Both the position numbers and the translations under genes were made by a program. The notes beneath the pieces were generated by a model. The model saw only the letters and a list, made by a program, of their open reading frames with translations. It was not told the origin of the DNA and made no database searches. A DNA stretch of 64,000 nucleotides, from the NCBI RefSeq assembly GCF_028372415.1, contig NC_092873.1, positions 353,710,660 through 353,774,659 of the forward strand, given 5' to 3'. This document shows, piece after piece, positions 25,001-40,900 of the stretch. The stretch's first letter is position 1, and every line of letters begins with the position of its first letter. Origin of the DNA: Notamacropus eugenii (taxonomy: Eukaryota > Chordata > Mammalia > Diprotodontia > Macropodidae).

Positions 25001-28000
25001 TACTATGTTCAGTTCTGTATGCAAATTTAAAGACAGATACTGAAAAGTGCACTATTATTTTTAAGAGGAAGATCAAGATGATGATCTGAAAATTAAGCTG
25101 TGGAAGGGACAGTTGAAAGAGCTGGAGCTATTAATCGAGTGAAAAGGAAAATAAGAAATTCTATAACTGTCTATAAATATCTGAAGGCACGTTTTTTTAA
25201 AAAAAAGGATTAGTTTTAATTTTTGCAGCTTCAGAGGGTTTTATAAAACAAAATCTGAATTCAATATGGGATAGGTTTCCAAAAACTGAAAAGTCTATCT
25301 GGTCAAACACTGAGTTTTCCATCATTGGATGCACTCAAGCAAAAGAAGAACAACTATTTGTTATACACAGCATTTCTATATATGGCATAAAGTTGGGCTG
25401 GATCACTTCTAAGATATTTCACAATTTTAAAAACTGAGAAAATAAACTGAGGGGGTTAAGCCTCTCAGATGGCATCTGAGAACAAAAATTTGCATTTTTT
25501 TTTTTTAGGCTTGCCATACATTTCTATACATATAGTCTAAACTTCTGAAAAATATGTGCATGTAAACATACGCATACGCACACACGTCAGTGTTTGCTTT
25601 CAATTTTTACTACCAGGAAGGCACACTCAAGGAGTAAATCTTTGTTGAGTCAGATAAGTTAGCTTTAATGCCAGGCAACAAAACCAATCCTGCAGTAAGG
25701 TGCCAACTAAAAAGACACTGTGCATAATATACAGACAGAGACGAGATTTTTGTTTTCATAAACTTAACCACTAACAATTCAATTCCTTTTGTAAAGATGC
25801 ATTTGGAATTTTAATCTTGAACGTTAAACTCTTTTAGCCAGGAAATCTAAAAAATGAGTTCAACCCTACAAAGAAACAGCACACTTCAAATGAGACACTG
25901 GGTAAGATTTGTACATTAAGTGTTATATCCTTTAAAGACAGTAACTACCACAGGAAAAAATTTCCTCTGAGTTTTATTTTTAAATCTCTTCCTTTGCTTT
26001 CTAAAGAGAAATTTAAGTAACAAAACAAACAACAACAAAAATCCTACACGTACACATATACATATAAATGTGTATAAAATGGGAAAAAATGGCACACAGC
26101 TCAGGAATAAACAGTCAATTACATACATTACATAGAATGTCTCTCAACTATGTAAAAACATCTCTCCATAGACGTGCCCATGGTTCTTCAGTCCTTCCAA
26201 CCTTTGATCCCACAATTCCATGGAAAGCACAAAAGCCATGGGGCCAATCCACACAATGCCCCACCTTTTTTTTTTAAATTCCTAAATCCAGAAATATCTT
26301 TTAATCCTCTCACTCTACCAGACTCCCAGGAAGGTGAAATCAGCATATATACAAAAATCACTTTCATTCCCTCTTCTAAATAAGTCTTCCCTTACCAAAG
26401 ATCTATAGGAACAAAGACTGCAACAGTCCCAGTGCAGGGCAGTCTGTAAGTTTCATTCCTCAAGACAAGCTAAATTAAAATGCACACTCATTTTATTTAA
26501 TCTATTATCACATATTAATTTTGATGTCATTCATTTAAAACAGAAATAAACTGATGCAAAAAATTATTAGTTAGTTGACAAACTGCTGGTGCCACACACA
26601 TTAAGCTATATTGATTAGCATCTTCTTTTCATCATCAGCTTACCACTATATGGTCCACTGGCAGAGAATTTCCTTTGGGACAACTTCAGCACTCTGTCAT
26701 CTTCTACCTAAAATGCAAAACAAAGGCTATAGTAGTATTAACAGATTTTTTTTGTAATATTTCTGTGAAAAAGCACACTGTAATGCTACCTCAATACAGA
26801 GTCCCTAAAAAAGTACAATGTGCACTCAACATTTACTGGCAATGACAATGCTATGTAAACGGAGAATATTTACAAACACATAATATATGTGCGCAAAGCA
26901 CTCTCACTACATTCTGGGGATACAAAGGAAAAAAATGTTGCAGTCACATCATAGGACCAGAGAAAAGTATGATAAAAGTATAGGTGTGATGATAACAATG
27001 GAGAGAATCAGACAAAAGCACTCTAGGAAAATTTAAAGAGGAGAAAAATGCTCTGGTCTTGAGAAATCAAGTCAGGCTTTATGGAGGAGGTGGCAAATTA
27101 ACTGACTTTGGAAAGAAAAGGATTCTGAAAAGCAGAGATGGGAATGAATACATTCCAGTTATGGAGGATGGCTTCCACAAATGAAGACGGGTAGGAAATG
27201 AACTACCGAATAGATCATGTAAAGTGAAGTAATGAGAAACAGGGCTGGATAGACAGATTAGATCCAGATTATAGAGGGCCTCAAAGATTTTGGATTTTTA
27301 TCCTACAGACAAAAGGGAGTCACTCAAGGTTTTTGTGTAAGGGAATGAGACATTAGGAAGATTATTTTGGCAGCTGCATGAAAGATGGAAGAGAATCAAG
27401 TCAAGAAGACTAAATAGGAAACTGTTATAGTAGTCAAGGCAAGAGTCAAGGATATCTTAAAGTAGGATGGCCATCTGAGTAGAGGATGGGAAAAATTTGC
27501 TATAATAGGCAGCAACTTACTGGATATGGGTTAAGGAAATGTCAAAGATACATCAATGTGTCAAACTTGGGCTATTTGGAGGATGGTGGCATAATTTACA
27601 GACATAGAGAAATCAAGAGGAGTGTTTTAGAGGAAAGATAAACTTGATTTTGGATATACTGAATTTGATATCTAAATAGGAAAGCCAGTTGGAAAAATCT
27701 AGACAGTTGAAAATACGTAACTGAGTTTAGGGGAAAGACACAAACACACTACACTACATCACATCACATCACATCTACATAGAGCTAACCAAATTGATGG
27801 GAATAGATGAAACCACTAAGGGATAAAACACACAGAAATGAATGCCTATGACAGATCCTTTAAGGATAAACATTTTTAGAAGCAGGAGAAAGATGAACCA
27901 CAGGACACTGAGAAGGTATAAATCAGGAAGGAAAACAGTAGAAAGAAGTGTCACAGATGTCAAGGAAGGAGAAAATACCCAAGGAAAGTGGAAGCTAATG

Positions 28001-28921
28001 ACTTCATGATACATCAAGAAAGAAAGTCAAAAGACTGAAAAAGTAAAATAAAATGTAAAATATCTCATTGGAAAAACAAATGACCTGGAAAACAAACCGA
28101 AGAGGGGTAATTTGAGAATTACAAGACTACCTAAAAGTCAAGATTAAGAAATTATAAAGGAAAACTGCTCCAATATCTTACATCCAGTCAGTAAAATAGA
28201 AGTGAAAGAATTCACTGATCACTTCCTGAAATCTGAAAATGAAAACTCCCAGGAACATTGTAGTCAAATTCCAGAGCTCCCAAGTTAAAAAAACAAAACA
28301 AAACATTGGTAGCAAACAGAAAGAAACAATTCAAGTATCATGGAGCCAAAGTCAAGATTATACAAGATTTAGCAGCATTCACCTTAAAGGAGTGGAAAGG
28401 TATGGAATATGATGTTCTGAAAAGCAAAGGAGCTACGATTACCACTAAAAATATACCTACCCAGAAAAATCCAGTATAATCCTTCAGAAGAAAAAATGGA
28501 TATTTCATGAAATAAAGGACTTTCAAGCATACTTGATGAAAAGAGCAGAACACAAAACTCAAGAAAAGTTTTAACAGGTAAACAATAAAGAGTAATCATA
28601 AGGGATTCAACAAAGTTACACTATTTATATTCCTATATAGGAAGATGATATATGTACTCCTAAGAACTTTATCATTAGGGTAGTTAGAAGGAGTCTACAA
28701 AGAAGGCATGAGTGTGAGTCAATTATGTTGAGACTTTAACGGGCTGAGAAAGAGGGATGCACTGGGAGAAGGGGGAAAGGAGTAGAATGGGGAAAATTTT
28801 CTCACACAGAAGAGGCATACAAGGAAGAGTTTTTATAGTGGAGGGGAAAACAGAAGGAAAAGATGGCAGGCAATGTTTGAACCTTATTCTCATCAGAAAT
28901 AGTTCAAAGAGGGAAGAATAT

Positions 28922-28965
<44 letters not shown>

Positions 28966-31900
28966 ATATACACACATACACACATACTTATCTGGGTATA
29001 GAACTCTATATTCCCCAATAGGGAAATATGAAGGGGAAAGGATAAGAGATATTTGGGGGGGAAGGGGGTGCAGAGAAGAGGGGAGAAATGATAAAAGGTA
29101 GGGCAGATTGAGGGAGACAATGGTAAGAAGCAAACCAGACTTCTGAGGAGGGACAGGATAAAAAGAGATAAAGAATGATAAAAAGAAGAAAACAGGATGG
29201 AGGGAAATACATAGTTAGTAATTACAACTGTGAATATGAATGGGATGAGCTCACCCATAAACAGAAGTAGACAGCAGAATGGATTAGAAACCAATAATCC
29301 AACATTAGGTTGTTTATAAGAGACACACTTGAAACAGAAAGACACATACAGTTAAAATAAAGGACAGGAGCAGAATTTATTATGCTTTAGTTGAAGTAAA
29401 AAATTTAAGGACAGCAATCATGATCACAAGCAAAGCAAAAGCAACACCAGACCTAATTAAAAGAGATAATCAAAGAAACTACATTTTACTAAAAGATGGC
29501 CAATAGACAACAAAGTAATATCAAAATTTTTACAGCAAGTTTCTCTGATAAAGGCCTAATTTCTCAAATATATAGGAACCTGAACCAAATTTATAAACAG
29601 AAGAGCCATTTCCCCAACTAAAAAATGGTCAAAAGGTATGACCAGGCAGTTTTCAGAAAAAGAAATCAAAGCTATCAAGAGTCATATGAAAATTGCTCTA
29701 AATCATTATTGATTAAAGAAAAGAAAATTAAAACTCTAAGGGACCACCTCACACCTATCAGAAATGACAAATGCTGGAGGGGAAAACACGTACACTAACA
29801 AACTGCTAGTGGAGTTGTGAACTGGTCCAACCATTCTGGAGAACAATTTAGAACTATGTCCAAAGGGTTATAAAACTGTACATACCCTTTGACCTTGCAG
29901 TACCACCACTAGGTCTGTACCTCAAAGAAATTATTTTTAAAAAGAAAAGAACCTAAATGTATAAAAATATTTACAGCTCCTCTTTTTGTGGTGATAAAGA
30001 TTTGGAAATTGAGAGGATGCACATCAACTGGGGAAGAGCTGAACAAGTTGCGGCATATGACTGTGGTCTATGGATTCAGAAAAAACATGGCAAGATCTAT
30101 ATGAACTGATGCAAAGTGAAGTGAGAAGGACATGGAGATCATTAGACACACTAATAGCAATGTTGTAATGCTGATTAACTGTGAAAGACTTGGCTACTCT
30201 GATCAATACAATGATCCAAGACAATTTCAAAGGACTCATGATGAAAAAATGCTTTCCACCTCCAGAGAGAGAACTGATGGAATTATGAGTGCAAATTGAA
30301 ATAACTTTCTTGCTTTATTTTTTTTTTTTTGCAACATGGAAAACATGGAAACATTTTGCCTCATTTCATATGTATAATTGACACAATTTTGCTTGCTTTC
30401 TCAGTAAGGGAAGTGGGAGAGAATTTGGAACTCAATTTAAGAACGCTAAAAAAATAATTTTTTTTGGAAAAGAAATTATTGGTAATCTTTGAGAAAGCAG
30501 CTTCAAAAAGAGTATTGGGGATAGAAGGCAGATTACAAGCTAATAGTTATCATTTAATGTACACCCCTAAAAAAAGATGATAGTACTCAAAGTGTCCCCC
30601 TGGAGAAAGATTTCATATATTCAAAGGCTTAATCAACTATTAAAAAACAACACAGTTTTCTTCTTCATGGAGCTAAGTAGAAGAACGACAAGTTTATAAA
30701 GTGGGTTAACATTTGGACTCTGCACCAAAACTCAATTTCAGGATTCTATTGTGTGTGAAAGGACACTTTTCTTTAGGTGATTTACTATATAGTAACATAA
30801 TATAAGGGTTAGTACAGATGAGAAAAAACTCTACAACTGAAAAGTCTGAAGCAACAGCAGACTCTTATAAACAGCTCATAAGTTAATACCTTTACTTTAA
30901 AAAAGAACTTCAACACTCTACTTGTAAGAAAGGGAAAAGTCCCCCAAAATATCTAAACAGGAAGTTTTCTTCAATTAAGAATGGACTGTTCATCTAGAAA
31001 AAAATACATGAACAGTTAAGTTGGGCTGGAGTGTTTGCTGCAGTGACAATTTTATACATAAAGAAATAAAGCCAGGTGTCTGTGCTCCTGAAAGAAATAC
31101 AAAAAAACATATATAAAATAAACTCATAAAGACTTATTTGAATAAGTGCTCTAGAAACAGATTGAGAGGATAGGAAATATTTAAGAGTTGTAAAGCTAAG
31201 GAAAAATATGAATGATGTGTGACTATCAAAAGGAAATTCAATCAGGCAATATGCTTTCTTTAAGCACATATTATGTGCCAGGCACTGTAAGCTTTCTATT
31301 ACAGATAGTTTTTGCATTAGAAATTAAATTGACATTATGCAAATTTGACTTTATGTGAAGAATTTATAAAAAGAATTCTGAAAGAAATACTCATTCCAAA
31401 AACACACCTATGTTGACTTTACTGTGCAATCTCTCTCTCTGCTCCTACTCCTTGGCTTAGTGTTTTGGGGCCTTCCATCCTCCCATCCCCAAAACACCTA
31501 CAAGTGAAAGCAGAAGAATGGAAATGGGGGTGAGACTGCCACCACAGATGATGTTACTGGATGGGGGCTTGGCTTGAGACCTCCAGCTCCAAGAATGAAG
31601 ACCTTTGCTTTGTTCCTCCACTCCACTGATGTATGTCTGTCTTCCATTTATCTGAGCTCAGGAACCATGTGTCTGTCTGTGGCCCCACATGTTGACCATC
31701 TGTTCCTGTCTATAACCAGTTTCCATGTCTGCCCCCCTGTATTCTTCCTCCTGGTTCTGGCCAGACCCCATGTGGCTGACATTGGCCCTTGTAACACACA
31801 AAGGCCTCCTGCTCTTACTTCTCTACCCTGGCCTCTAATTGTCCTTGAACCATGTGCCAGCTCTCACCCCAGCACACAGCTCCTTTCCTATTTTACTCCT

Positions 31901-34900
31901 TCCCTCTTTCCCACCTCTGCAAGCAAATTCATTATGTAAAAATCTCTTTACGTAGAAATCTGCAGAGCCCACTTACATAAAGCAAGGTTTGTTTCTATGA
32001 CAATGTCAATAACCAGTGCTGAATTTGGAATTAAAGGACACATTCCTACTACTGTGATTTAGAGCGTCACTTTATCTCTCCAAATCTCAGAGGATCATGG
32101 GTTTAGAGTTGGAAGGAACCTAAGAGATCATCCAGTTCAATTTCTGAATCTACAGAATGAAGGAGATGGCCTAGATAACTTTGGAGGTCACTTTTAGCTC
32201 TACATGTATGATCCAATAACAATGTAACGCACATATTGAGCACAATAAAATTTACTTAAAATCAGTCAAATGTCCACCGTGTGCAGACATTTGGGGCAAT
32301 AAAGTAAAGTCAAAATCCTAAATTTGCCACTTGCTGATGACCTTGTACAGGTTATTTTATTTTTTTGCTGCCTCAGTTTCCTCATCTATAAAACAGTGCT
32401 TCTACCTTTGTAGAACCACAGTGAGAGCAAAGGTAGACTTAGTACTTCATTGAAATGCATGGCCTTAAAAAATTTCCAATGGACTCTTGAGGCAAAACAC
32501 CTTCCACATCCGGAGAAAGAACTATGGAATGGGATCGCAGATAGAAACAGACCATTTTCTTTTGTATAATGTTTTGTTTTATTTTATTTTATGGTTTCTC
32601 TCATTTATTTTAATTCTTCTATGCAACATGTATTTAATAAGAAAGTATGTGTAGAACCTATATAAGATTGTACACTGTTCTCAGGAAGGGAGTGAGGAGG
32701 GAGGAGGAAATGAGGGGGAGGGAGGAGAAAAAAACTAAGATATATGGAAGTGATTGTCGAACACTGAAAACAAATAAAATAATTTAATTTAAAAAAATAA
32801 ACTCGTCTTTCAAAAAAAATAAAATAAAGTAGTGCTTCTATTACTAACTGTCTACTATGGTAATATAAGAGGTATGATAAAAATGATAAACTATAAAGGA
32901 CAACATAAATATAAGCTATTACTAGTATTACGGATAGAAAAATCAGACTACAATCAAGGTCTTCTGTATTGACATAACTTTCCCTTTCTAAAAGGTAAAG
33001 AATATTAGCTTCAGAGATACCAAGCTTTGCCTATGCCAGAGGACTGTGGGACTGTACAATTTTCTAACCTGGAGCTATAGTGTTTTCTTAGCCAATCAAC
33101 ACTTATAGCTGGACAAATTCCAAAAAGTTTAGACACCATATAAATTAGATGACTTAAGTGAAGTGCACTTTAAATTTCCTTCACCTCTGGTCATATAAAA
33201 TGGCCAAACTTACTTTGAAAAGAAGGTTTGGGGTTCCTGCATTTTCAAATAACAAAATGAAAGCAACCTAATCCATTTTCTCATCTTTCAAAAGAAGAAC
33301 ATTAATTTGGCATTCAGTGAAAAAAAGAAAATCTCGGGAATATAAATTACAATTTTCTAATGTAGGAAACAGAACAATGATATTAGGTGAAAATAACAAT
33401 GGTGTGTGATTCAGGCAATCTCTCACTTTACTAATAATTAGCTGTAGACCACTGAGCAAGTCAATATCTTTGGGTCTCAGTTTCTTTTTCTCTAAAATGA
33501 CAGAACTGAACAAGATAATCTCTAAGAGGTATCTTCCCATTCTAAAATTCAACGACCATCATGACACACATTTGTGTTACATATCCAGTAACTTCTATAT
33601 TTTGCTTTTAAAATGTGAGTATTCTGCCTCACTGTTTAGGTTAGATAAACCTAAGATCTAAAGTTCAATTTACACATACTTTTAAAACAGTAACCTCACA
33701 TAGCTAACTTATAGCATCTATGGGCTGTAAAATGAGGACTAGATAAATGACCTTTAAAGTCTCTTTCTAGTTCTCATCTACAATCCTATGACTTTTGGTT
33801 CATATTTTCAGTCAAACACTTATCCTTAAATGTGAATGGAACACTTCTCTTCAATGCTATTGTTTTTGCCAACATCTTAACAAAATGAAAACTACTATAA
33901 ATTTTATGGAGTCCAATACTCTTAAAAAATCTGCTACAACAGAACAGTGTAGTGAGGGGGGAGTGGGGGAAACAGCAAACAATGCTGTTAGTCAATAAAA
34001 TTTAACAGGCATACTAATCCATCAATTTTAATACTTGGTATTCTCTAATCACTTATATTATCAAATTCTTCCAGCCAATCTATTAAATAGATCAAAATGC
34101 AGCACCAGAATGGTAAAATGCAAGTCACAGGATTATAATTATTAATATAATTATGAAGGTAAAATTTTCAAGGTAAAAGTACTCCAAAATTTTGCACACT
34201 TTGGAATTAAATGCACTATGGAATTCTGCCACCTGCAAAACCTGAGCAGTTATAAACCGATAGCCCTTGTAAAATAGAGTTAACGTCTCAGTCAACAGAT
34301 GTATAACACCAAGGCATGTTTGATTAAGGATCTGTCCCTGCTTTCCACAAAAAAGGAACAACAAATACAACAAAAAAGTTTAAATGTACCATATAGTTCC
34401 TCAGCCTCCCACAAATTAAAGTGCATTAACAGTTCATTTTTTAAAAATAATGTATTTTAATTTTTTCAGTTCTAAATTGTCTCCCTCTCATCTCTCCTTC
34501 TCATTGAGAAAGAAAGAAAACAAAACTAATTACAAATATATATAATCAAGCAAAGCAAATTCCCACATTAGCCAAGACCAAAAAAATATGCTTCAATCTG
34601 CACTCTGAATTTATCACCTATTTAGAAGCATGTTTATTATAAGTCCTCTGGAATTATGTTTTAAGAGACATTAAGGATGGATGTATAATTCTCACAGTTC
34701 TATTGGAGGTTAACTCAGACTTCAGTGTCACTCCTTGAATTCAGTAAACTATCTCTAAAACACCACGTAATACATTCTAATCACACTGTCACCCAACCAA
34801 TATCAAATATCAATTCCACTGAAACACTGATCTGGCAAGTACGTAAATAAAAGAGAAGAATCTAAAAATAGATGTGGCTTTCTTATCATCTAGAAACTTC

Positions 34901-37900
34901 AGTTAAGACATCAAGTAGCTTATGTAAGAAGTCTGCTAACATTCCAGTGGGTTTTCTCTTACACAGAATAAGATACGATGCTGGATTTTGTCAATTTACC
35001 TGTTCTGATTCCACATAAATGAGTGGAAACCCCATCTGTTTGGTCCATGTACTCATCACAGCTGCAATAGGTTTACCACTGGCATTTTCTAAACTTTCCC
35101 AAAGGTCCTCTGAAAAAGAAACACAACCAGTGAAAATCAAGTTCTCCAGAATTCTTTATGCCAAACAAATCAGAAACTATGTCTTTAGGCTACATCACAA
35201 AGGTTTTAGATATTATTTGGCTCCTCCTAGATTGAATTCTATTATAAAAACCAATCATTTGTTTTAAGTTAAGAGGTTAAGCTTTGATTAAAGGAATCAA
35301 TAGCACTAAGTGAATGACAATGTATTTGAATAGCTTTGTTTTCATTTTATTATAAGGGCTCAATTAATACTTTCTTGTGCCAATAGCTGTAATAAAGATA
35401 TTTTATTTTATTTCTACTAAAAATTATTTATCTTCAAACATCAAAACAAATGGTAAAGAGAGCACTAACTGTTCCCATGTTCAAATGGAAAGCATTAATT
35501 AACTGGCATTAATAACTAGCAAGTTAGTCAGATGCATGTCTTTTGACACTTTTGCTCTCAGTCTGATAGTTCATTTATTTACCTACCTTCATTAATTCAA
35601 AGAAAGAGATACGTATTAATGTATTAAGCACCTATTACACCTTGAATACTGTACTAAGCTTAGGAAATATAACGATTAATAGTATGCCCCAGTCAAGTAG
35701 GATAGATAATATGCTCACAAATAGTTATAATACAGGATAAAATGTAAAAGTACACTACTAAGTATCAAGTGCTTAGAGAATTCAGAAAAAAGAAGAAATT
35801 ACCATAAGAGGAAGGGGATAATTATGGAAGACTTCTGGAGGAATTAACATGTAAGTTGGGCCTCCAAAACCAAGTAGGAATTGAAAGAAATTGGGGTTTG
35901 GGGGGAGAGAGAAGGAGAGGAGCAGGACTGTTTTGTTGTTGTATCCTCAGCACCTAAAGCAGTTCAGGGCATACATAGTAGGTACTTAATAAATGTGTGG
36001 CTCAAATATGACTGATAGGTCTATATCCTGAAGACATTTAAAAAAAAGGGAAAAAGGCCTATTAGTACAAAAATATTTATAGCAGTTCTTTTTTTTGGTG
36101 GTTAAGAATTGGAAATCATATGAGCGTAATGGAACATTATTGTGCCATAAGAAATCTGGACTTACATGAACTGATACACAGTGAAGTGAACACAATCAGA
36201 AAAATTTTATACACAGTAACATAGGTTCATAAAGTAGGTGATACCACTCCCTGGGGGGTGCTAGAATGGATCCAGGGGGGTGCTATAGTAGTTTGAAATG
36301 ATGCAAATTTAAATAACAAAAAAGCTGTTAAAGAAAGTAGATTTCAGGAGGGTGCTGAGTAATTTTTGTGTTTGAAAAGGAAGTAGTAGGCCAAATAAGT
36401 TTGGAAACCTCCGATAGGAGTTTTTTTTCCATCCATCTACAGGTAGCTTTGATTTCTTCTTCTGAAAACTGCCTATTTATATCCTTTGGCTATCAAAGGG
36501 GAAATGGCTAAACAAATCGTATATGATTGTGACAGAGTACTATTATGCTAAAAGAAACGATGAAGGAGGTGGTTTCAGAAAAAACAATGATAGGCAAGAC
36601 CTATATGAACAGATGATGAATGAATGGGAAGACCACTGTGTAGTGACAGCAATGTTGGAATGCTGATCAACTGTGAGAAACCTGATTACTCCGATCAATG
36701 CAATGGTGCAAAGAAATTCCAAAGGACTCATGATAAAAAAATGCTATCCACCTCAAAAAGAGAATTCATCAACTCTGGGTGCAAACTGAAGTATAATTTT
36801 CTTTGGAAATATGGCTAATGTGGAGATGTTTTGCATAATTTCACATATATAAATTGCTTGCCTTTCAGTGGGCATGGGAGAGACAGAATTTCTAAGTGAA
36901 AATTTAAAAAAAAAAAGTGTGTTTTTAAATTTTTAAAAATATTGAAGAAAATAACTCCTTAAAAATCAGAATTGGCCAGAGGTAGAAGAGGTAGAAAACC
37001 TCAGTGAAGAAAAATAAAACTCCTTAAAAATTAATTGGCCAAATGGAAGCTAACAACTACATGAGATATCAATAAACAATAAAATAAAATCAAGACTGAA
37101 AAAATACAAGATAACCATCAGACACACTTTTAGTGGCATGCAAGTTTATACTATCATTACACTCTGCCTGGTTTTAACTTCATGGAAAAAGACTCCCCAG
37201 ATGGGTACCTCTCCTCCTAGTGTTCTTCTGTGCCCCCTCCCTTCTCCTGCTTCTTTTGTGTGTTGTTTCACCCTTTAGACTGTAAGATTCTTCAAGGCAG
37301 GGATTTTTTTTTTAAATTAATTGTATTTCCAGAGTTTAGCAGGAGCCTGAGTGAAAGCAAATGCTTAATAAATGTTTATTGATTGGGAATGGATGAAGGT
37401 CAGTCACCTTGGTCACCAGAACCTTTTCTGTCTACCCCTCCATAATGTAAGACCAACACCATCCCCTTAAATCCCAACTGCTTGTGAAGATTTATGCACA
37501 TCCCAATTTTTCTCCCTCCCACCCCTGCCCCACCAAATCCATCCCAAATTTAATACTGACTTTAACATATGAAAAACTGAAAAGTACATTATGAAAAATA
37601 CACCAGGGACAATTAGGTGGCGCAGTGAATAGAGCACTGGCCCTGGAGTCAGGAGGACCTAAGTTCAAATCCAGCCTCAGCCACTTGACACCTACTCGCT
37701 ATGTGAAATTGAGCAAGTCACTTAACCCTAATTGCCTTGCCTTCCCCCCTCCAAAAAAAGAAAAGAAAAAAGAAAAATACACCAAAAGAAATGTATATCC
37801 AGGGAGAATGGAACACTAATTTCAACACAAAGGTTATTATAACAATCAAAAACAACTGTGAGCATTACAGATCAGAATACACTAAAATTACCTCATTTTA

Positions 37901-40900
37901 GACCCATAATCCCATGTGACCATTTTTAAAAATAGACACTTCCAGATTATTTAATGATCAATTACCTCACAATTGTCTAACAAGCAAGAAAAAAGTTCCA
38001 GAATCTGGACAAAGGCCTAGGGTATTCTGCTTGAGGTAAATACAGCACCTTCAGATAATTAAAGAGACTCATTCCTTAATACACTTACCCTACTGTACAC
38101 TAATCTAAACAGAAAACAGGGCATGTGAGAGAACATTGAAACTGTTATGAGTCAACGTATCACATCAAAGAGTCGCTGAATATAAAACGTAAACTTTCCT
38201 TTACTTTTCATACCCTGAAATATTAAAGATTACCTGTGGCTGCATTCTTCTGTTGAAACTTGGTTAAGTATATGTTCATTCCTTTCTTAAAGTCCTGAAA
38301 ATATAATTTTAGAAAAGGTAATAGTGTCACAATATCAGATTTGTGCCCATTTGTTTCCACACTGATATTCTCAATTCTCCACTACTGCTTTTTATCTCAA
38401 TTTGTTTCTCCATTTTGGTACTTGAAATTATAGTTATTTTCAAAGTCAGAATTGTACATTTTAAATATCAATGGGTCTTCCTGACTTATAAAAGCTTTCT
38501 GCCTGCTACTTGAGAACATATGTACTCCATACATTTCTCTACCACCCCAATTTGTAGTCACTAAAACAAAATCCTTCCCAGAAGAAAATAATGAAAAAAT
38601 AAACCATCAGTAAACATTAAGAAAATATAAAAGAAAGCAATAGGAAATTCAGAAAAGGACACAAACAAGCAGGGCTGTTTATGCACTACATTGTTAAAAT
38701 TTAACAGAATTTTTTTTAAATGAGCTATTCTTAAGAGACTCAAGGTTTTTTATAAAAGTCTTTTTGTTCTGTTCTTTGAATATGGAAATAGTTGTTTGTC
38801 AAGTTCATACATATATTTAAATGACAATTTTAAAAGACCTTTTTCCATTTCCACTTAACATAAATAATCTAAGCTTTACATTTTCAACTATCTAAGATCA
38901 TGACAGTCAAGGTAAACAAAACCTAAGGATAAACTAAAATCTAGTAAAATTTCTATAAATAAGAACTTGTCGAGCTATTAAAAATTTCATCTAAATAGAG
39001 AATTCACTTCTAAGGCTAACATATTAATACATTTCTTCATAAACAAAAAGTAATGCCTCACTATAAACTTTACCATAAATGGTAGAAGACAGTTTTATGT
39101 GAGTTTTTTTTTTTTTTACCTTATCCCCAATGTAGTCATGCAACATTCGGATGACAGATGCCCCTTTGCTGTATGATATAGCATCAAATATCTCATCAAC
39201 TTCAGAAGGATGGCCCACACTGACCTGGTAAATATGGTATGATTCAAGGTTAATAAAGTAGAAAGACTAAAAAAATTAAATTACTTTCCTAAAAACCTTT
39301 ATATTCCACAAGAGATTTCTGTCCACTCATTATATGTTACTGACCTACCACAAATTTTAAGTAACATACTAATAAAGCAGAATGGTTAACTTTTATCTCC
39401 TCCTGTTTGTTATTCTCTCACAAAATAAAATCAACCTAATATGACTGTCTGGAATTAAAGAAGGAATAAAAAAAAAGCTGGGAGTGGATGAAGTGTAATG
39501 AGGGAACCCTAAACCAACAGATGTTTCATTTAGTTTCTCATACTAAGAATAATGATCTATAGCTATGTATTACCATGATCAATGATGTCAATGACTCTCA
39601 TTTTTGATGTTCAAGACTTTCATTCTTAGTAAATTTTTTTTTCAAATAAGTTAACTGGGACAAAAAAAAAAAGGTTACATGACAATCAAAAGTCATACAA
39701 ATGCAATGGAAATAGCTACACTGAGCTAATCTTTTCATGTAAGTTTTTTTTGAAAATTCAATTTATTTTAAGTTCCAAATTCTCTCCCTTCTTCTCCCTC
39801 CCCATCACCCCAATCACTGAGGTGAGATAAACAAAAAACTTCACAGATATGTGTAGTCACACAAAACAAATTCTCGTTACACATGTCCAAAAAAGAAGGA
39901 AAAAGAAAGATGCTTTAATCTGAACTGAGTTTATGAGTTTTGTTTCTGAAAACAGACAGTATGTTTGAAAGGAGTTCTTTGGAGTTGTAGTAAGTCATTG
40001 TGTTGATCAGAGTTACTAAATCTTTCAAATTTCATTATCTTTATAATATTGTTGTTACTGTATAAATTGTTATCCTAGTTCTGCTCACTTCACTTTTAAT
40101 CAGTTCCTCTAAGTTTTCCTACGTTTTTCAGAAACCATTCCCTTCTTCATTTATTTGAGCACAATATTATTCCATCACATTCATGTATTATAACTTGTTC
40201 TTCCATTCCTCAACCGATAGAGGCATTTCTTTCAGTTTCCAATTCCTTGCTAACACAGAAAGAACAAATTTAAATATATTTGTACATGTGGGCCCTTTTT
40301 TAGATCTCTTTGGGGTATATAGATTTAAGAGCAGTACTGACAGATCAAAAGGCATGTAGGATTTAACAGCTTTTTGGACATAGTCCCAAATTGCTTTCCA
40401 GAATGGTTGAACTAGCTTACAGTTCCACCAACAGTGCATTCATGTACCTGTTTTCCCATGTCTCCTTCCAGCATTTATTTACCATTTTTGTCAGCTTAGA
40501 TAATGTGATGAGTGTGAAGTAAGTATCTCAGAGTTGCTTTAATTTGTATGCCTCTAAATATTTGTGATTTAGAGCATTTTTGCTGTTGATAGCTTGGATT
40601 TCTTCCTCCAAAAACTGCCAATTCACATCCCTTGATCATTTATCAATCAAGGAATGGTTATTATTTGTGAAAATTTGACTCAGTTCTCAATATATCTTAG
40701 AAATAAAAATTTTCAGAAATACTTGCTACAAAGATTGCTCCTCCCACACAATTTCTTACTTTTCTTCTAATTTCAGCTTCATGTTTTGTTTGCTCAGAAA
40801 CTTTTAAATTTTATCCATTCTATCTCCTTCAATCTCTTACTTAGTAGTGATCTCTTCCCCTGTCCAGAGAGCTAATATGTAATTTCTTCCACATTCCATT

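Noticed and set aside
28921-28990. Regular repeats as a CRISPR array
   Set aside because: Simple dinucleotide microsatellite in a vertebrate genome, without spacers.
28723-29345. Several open frames of 114-150 residues around a CA repeat
   Set aside because: Their translations are low-complexity (HTHT or VCVC runs) in the L1 spacer; no domain and no codon bias.
31574-31939. 121-residue open frame as a small secreted protein
   Set aside because: C/T-rich block with no splice or domain evidence; the hydrophobic look comes from CTN and TCN codons.
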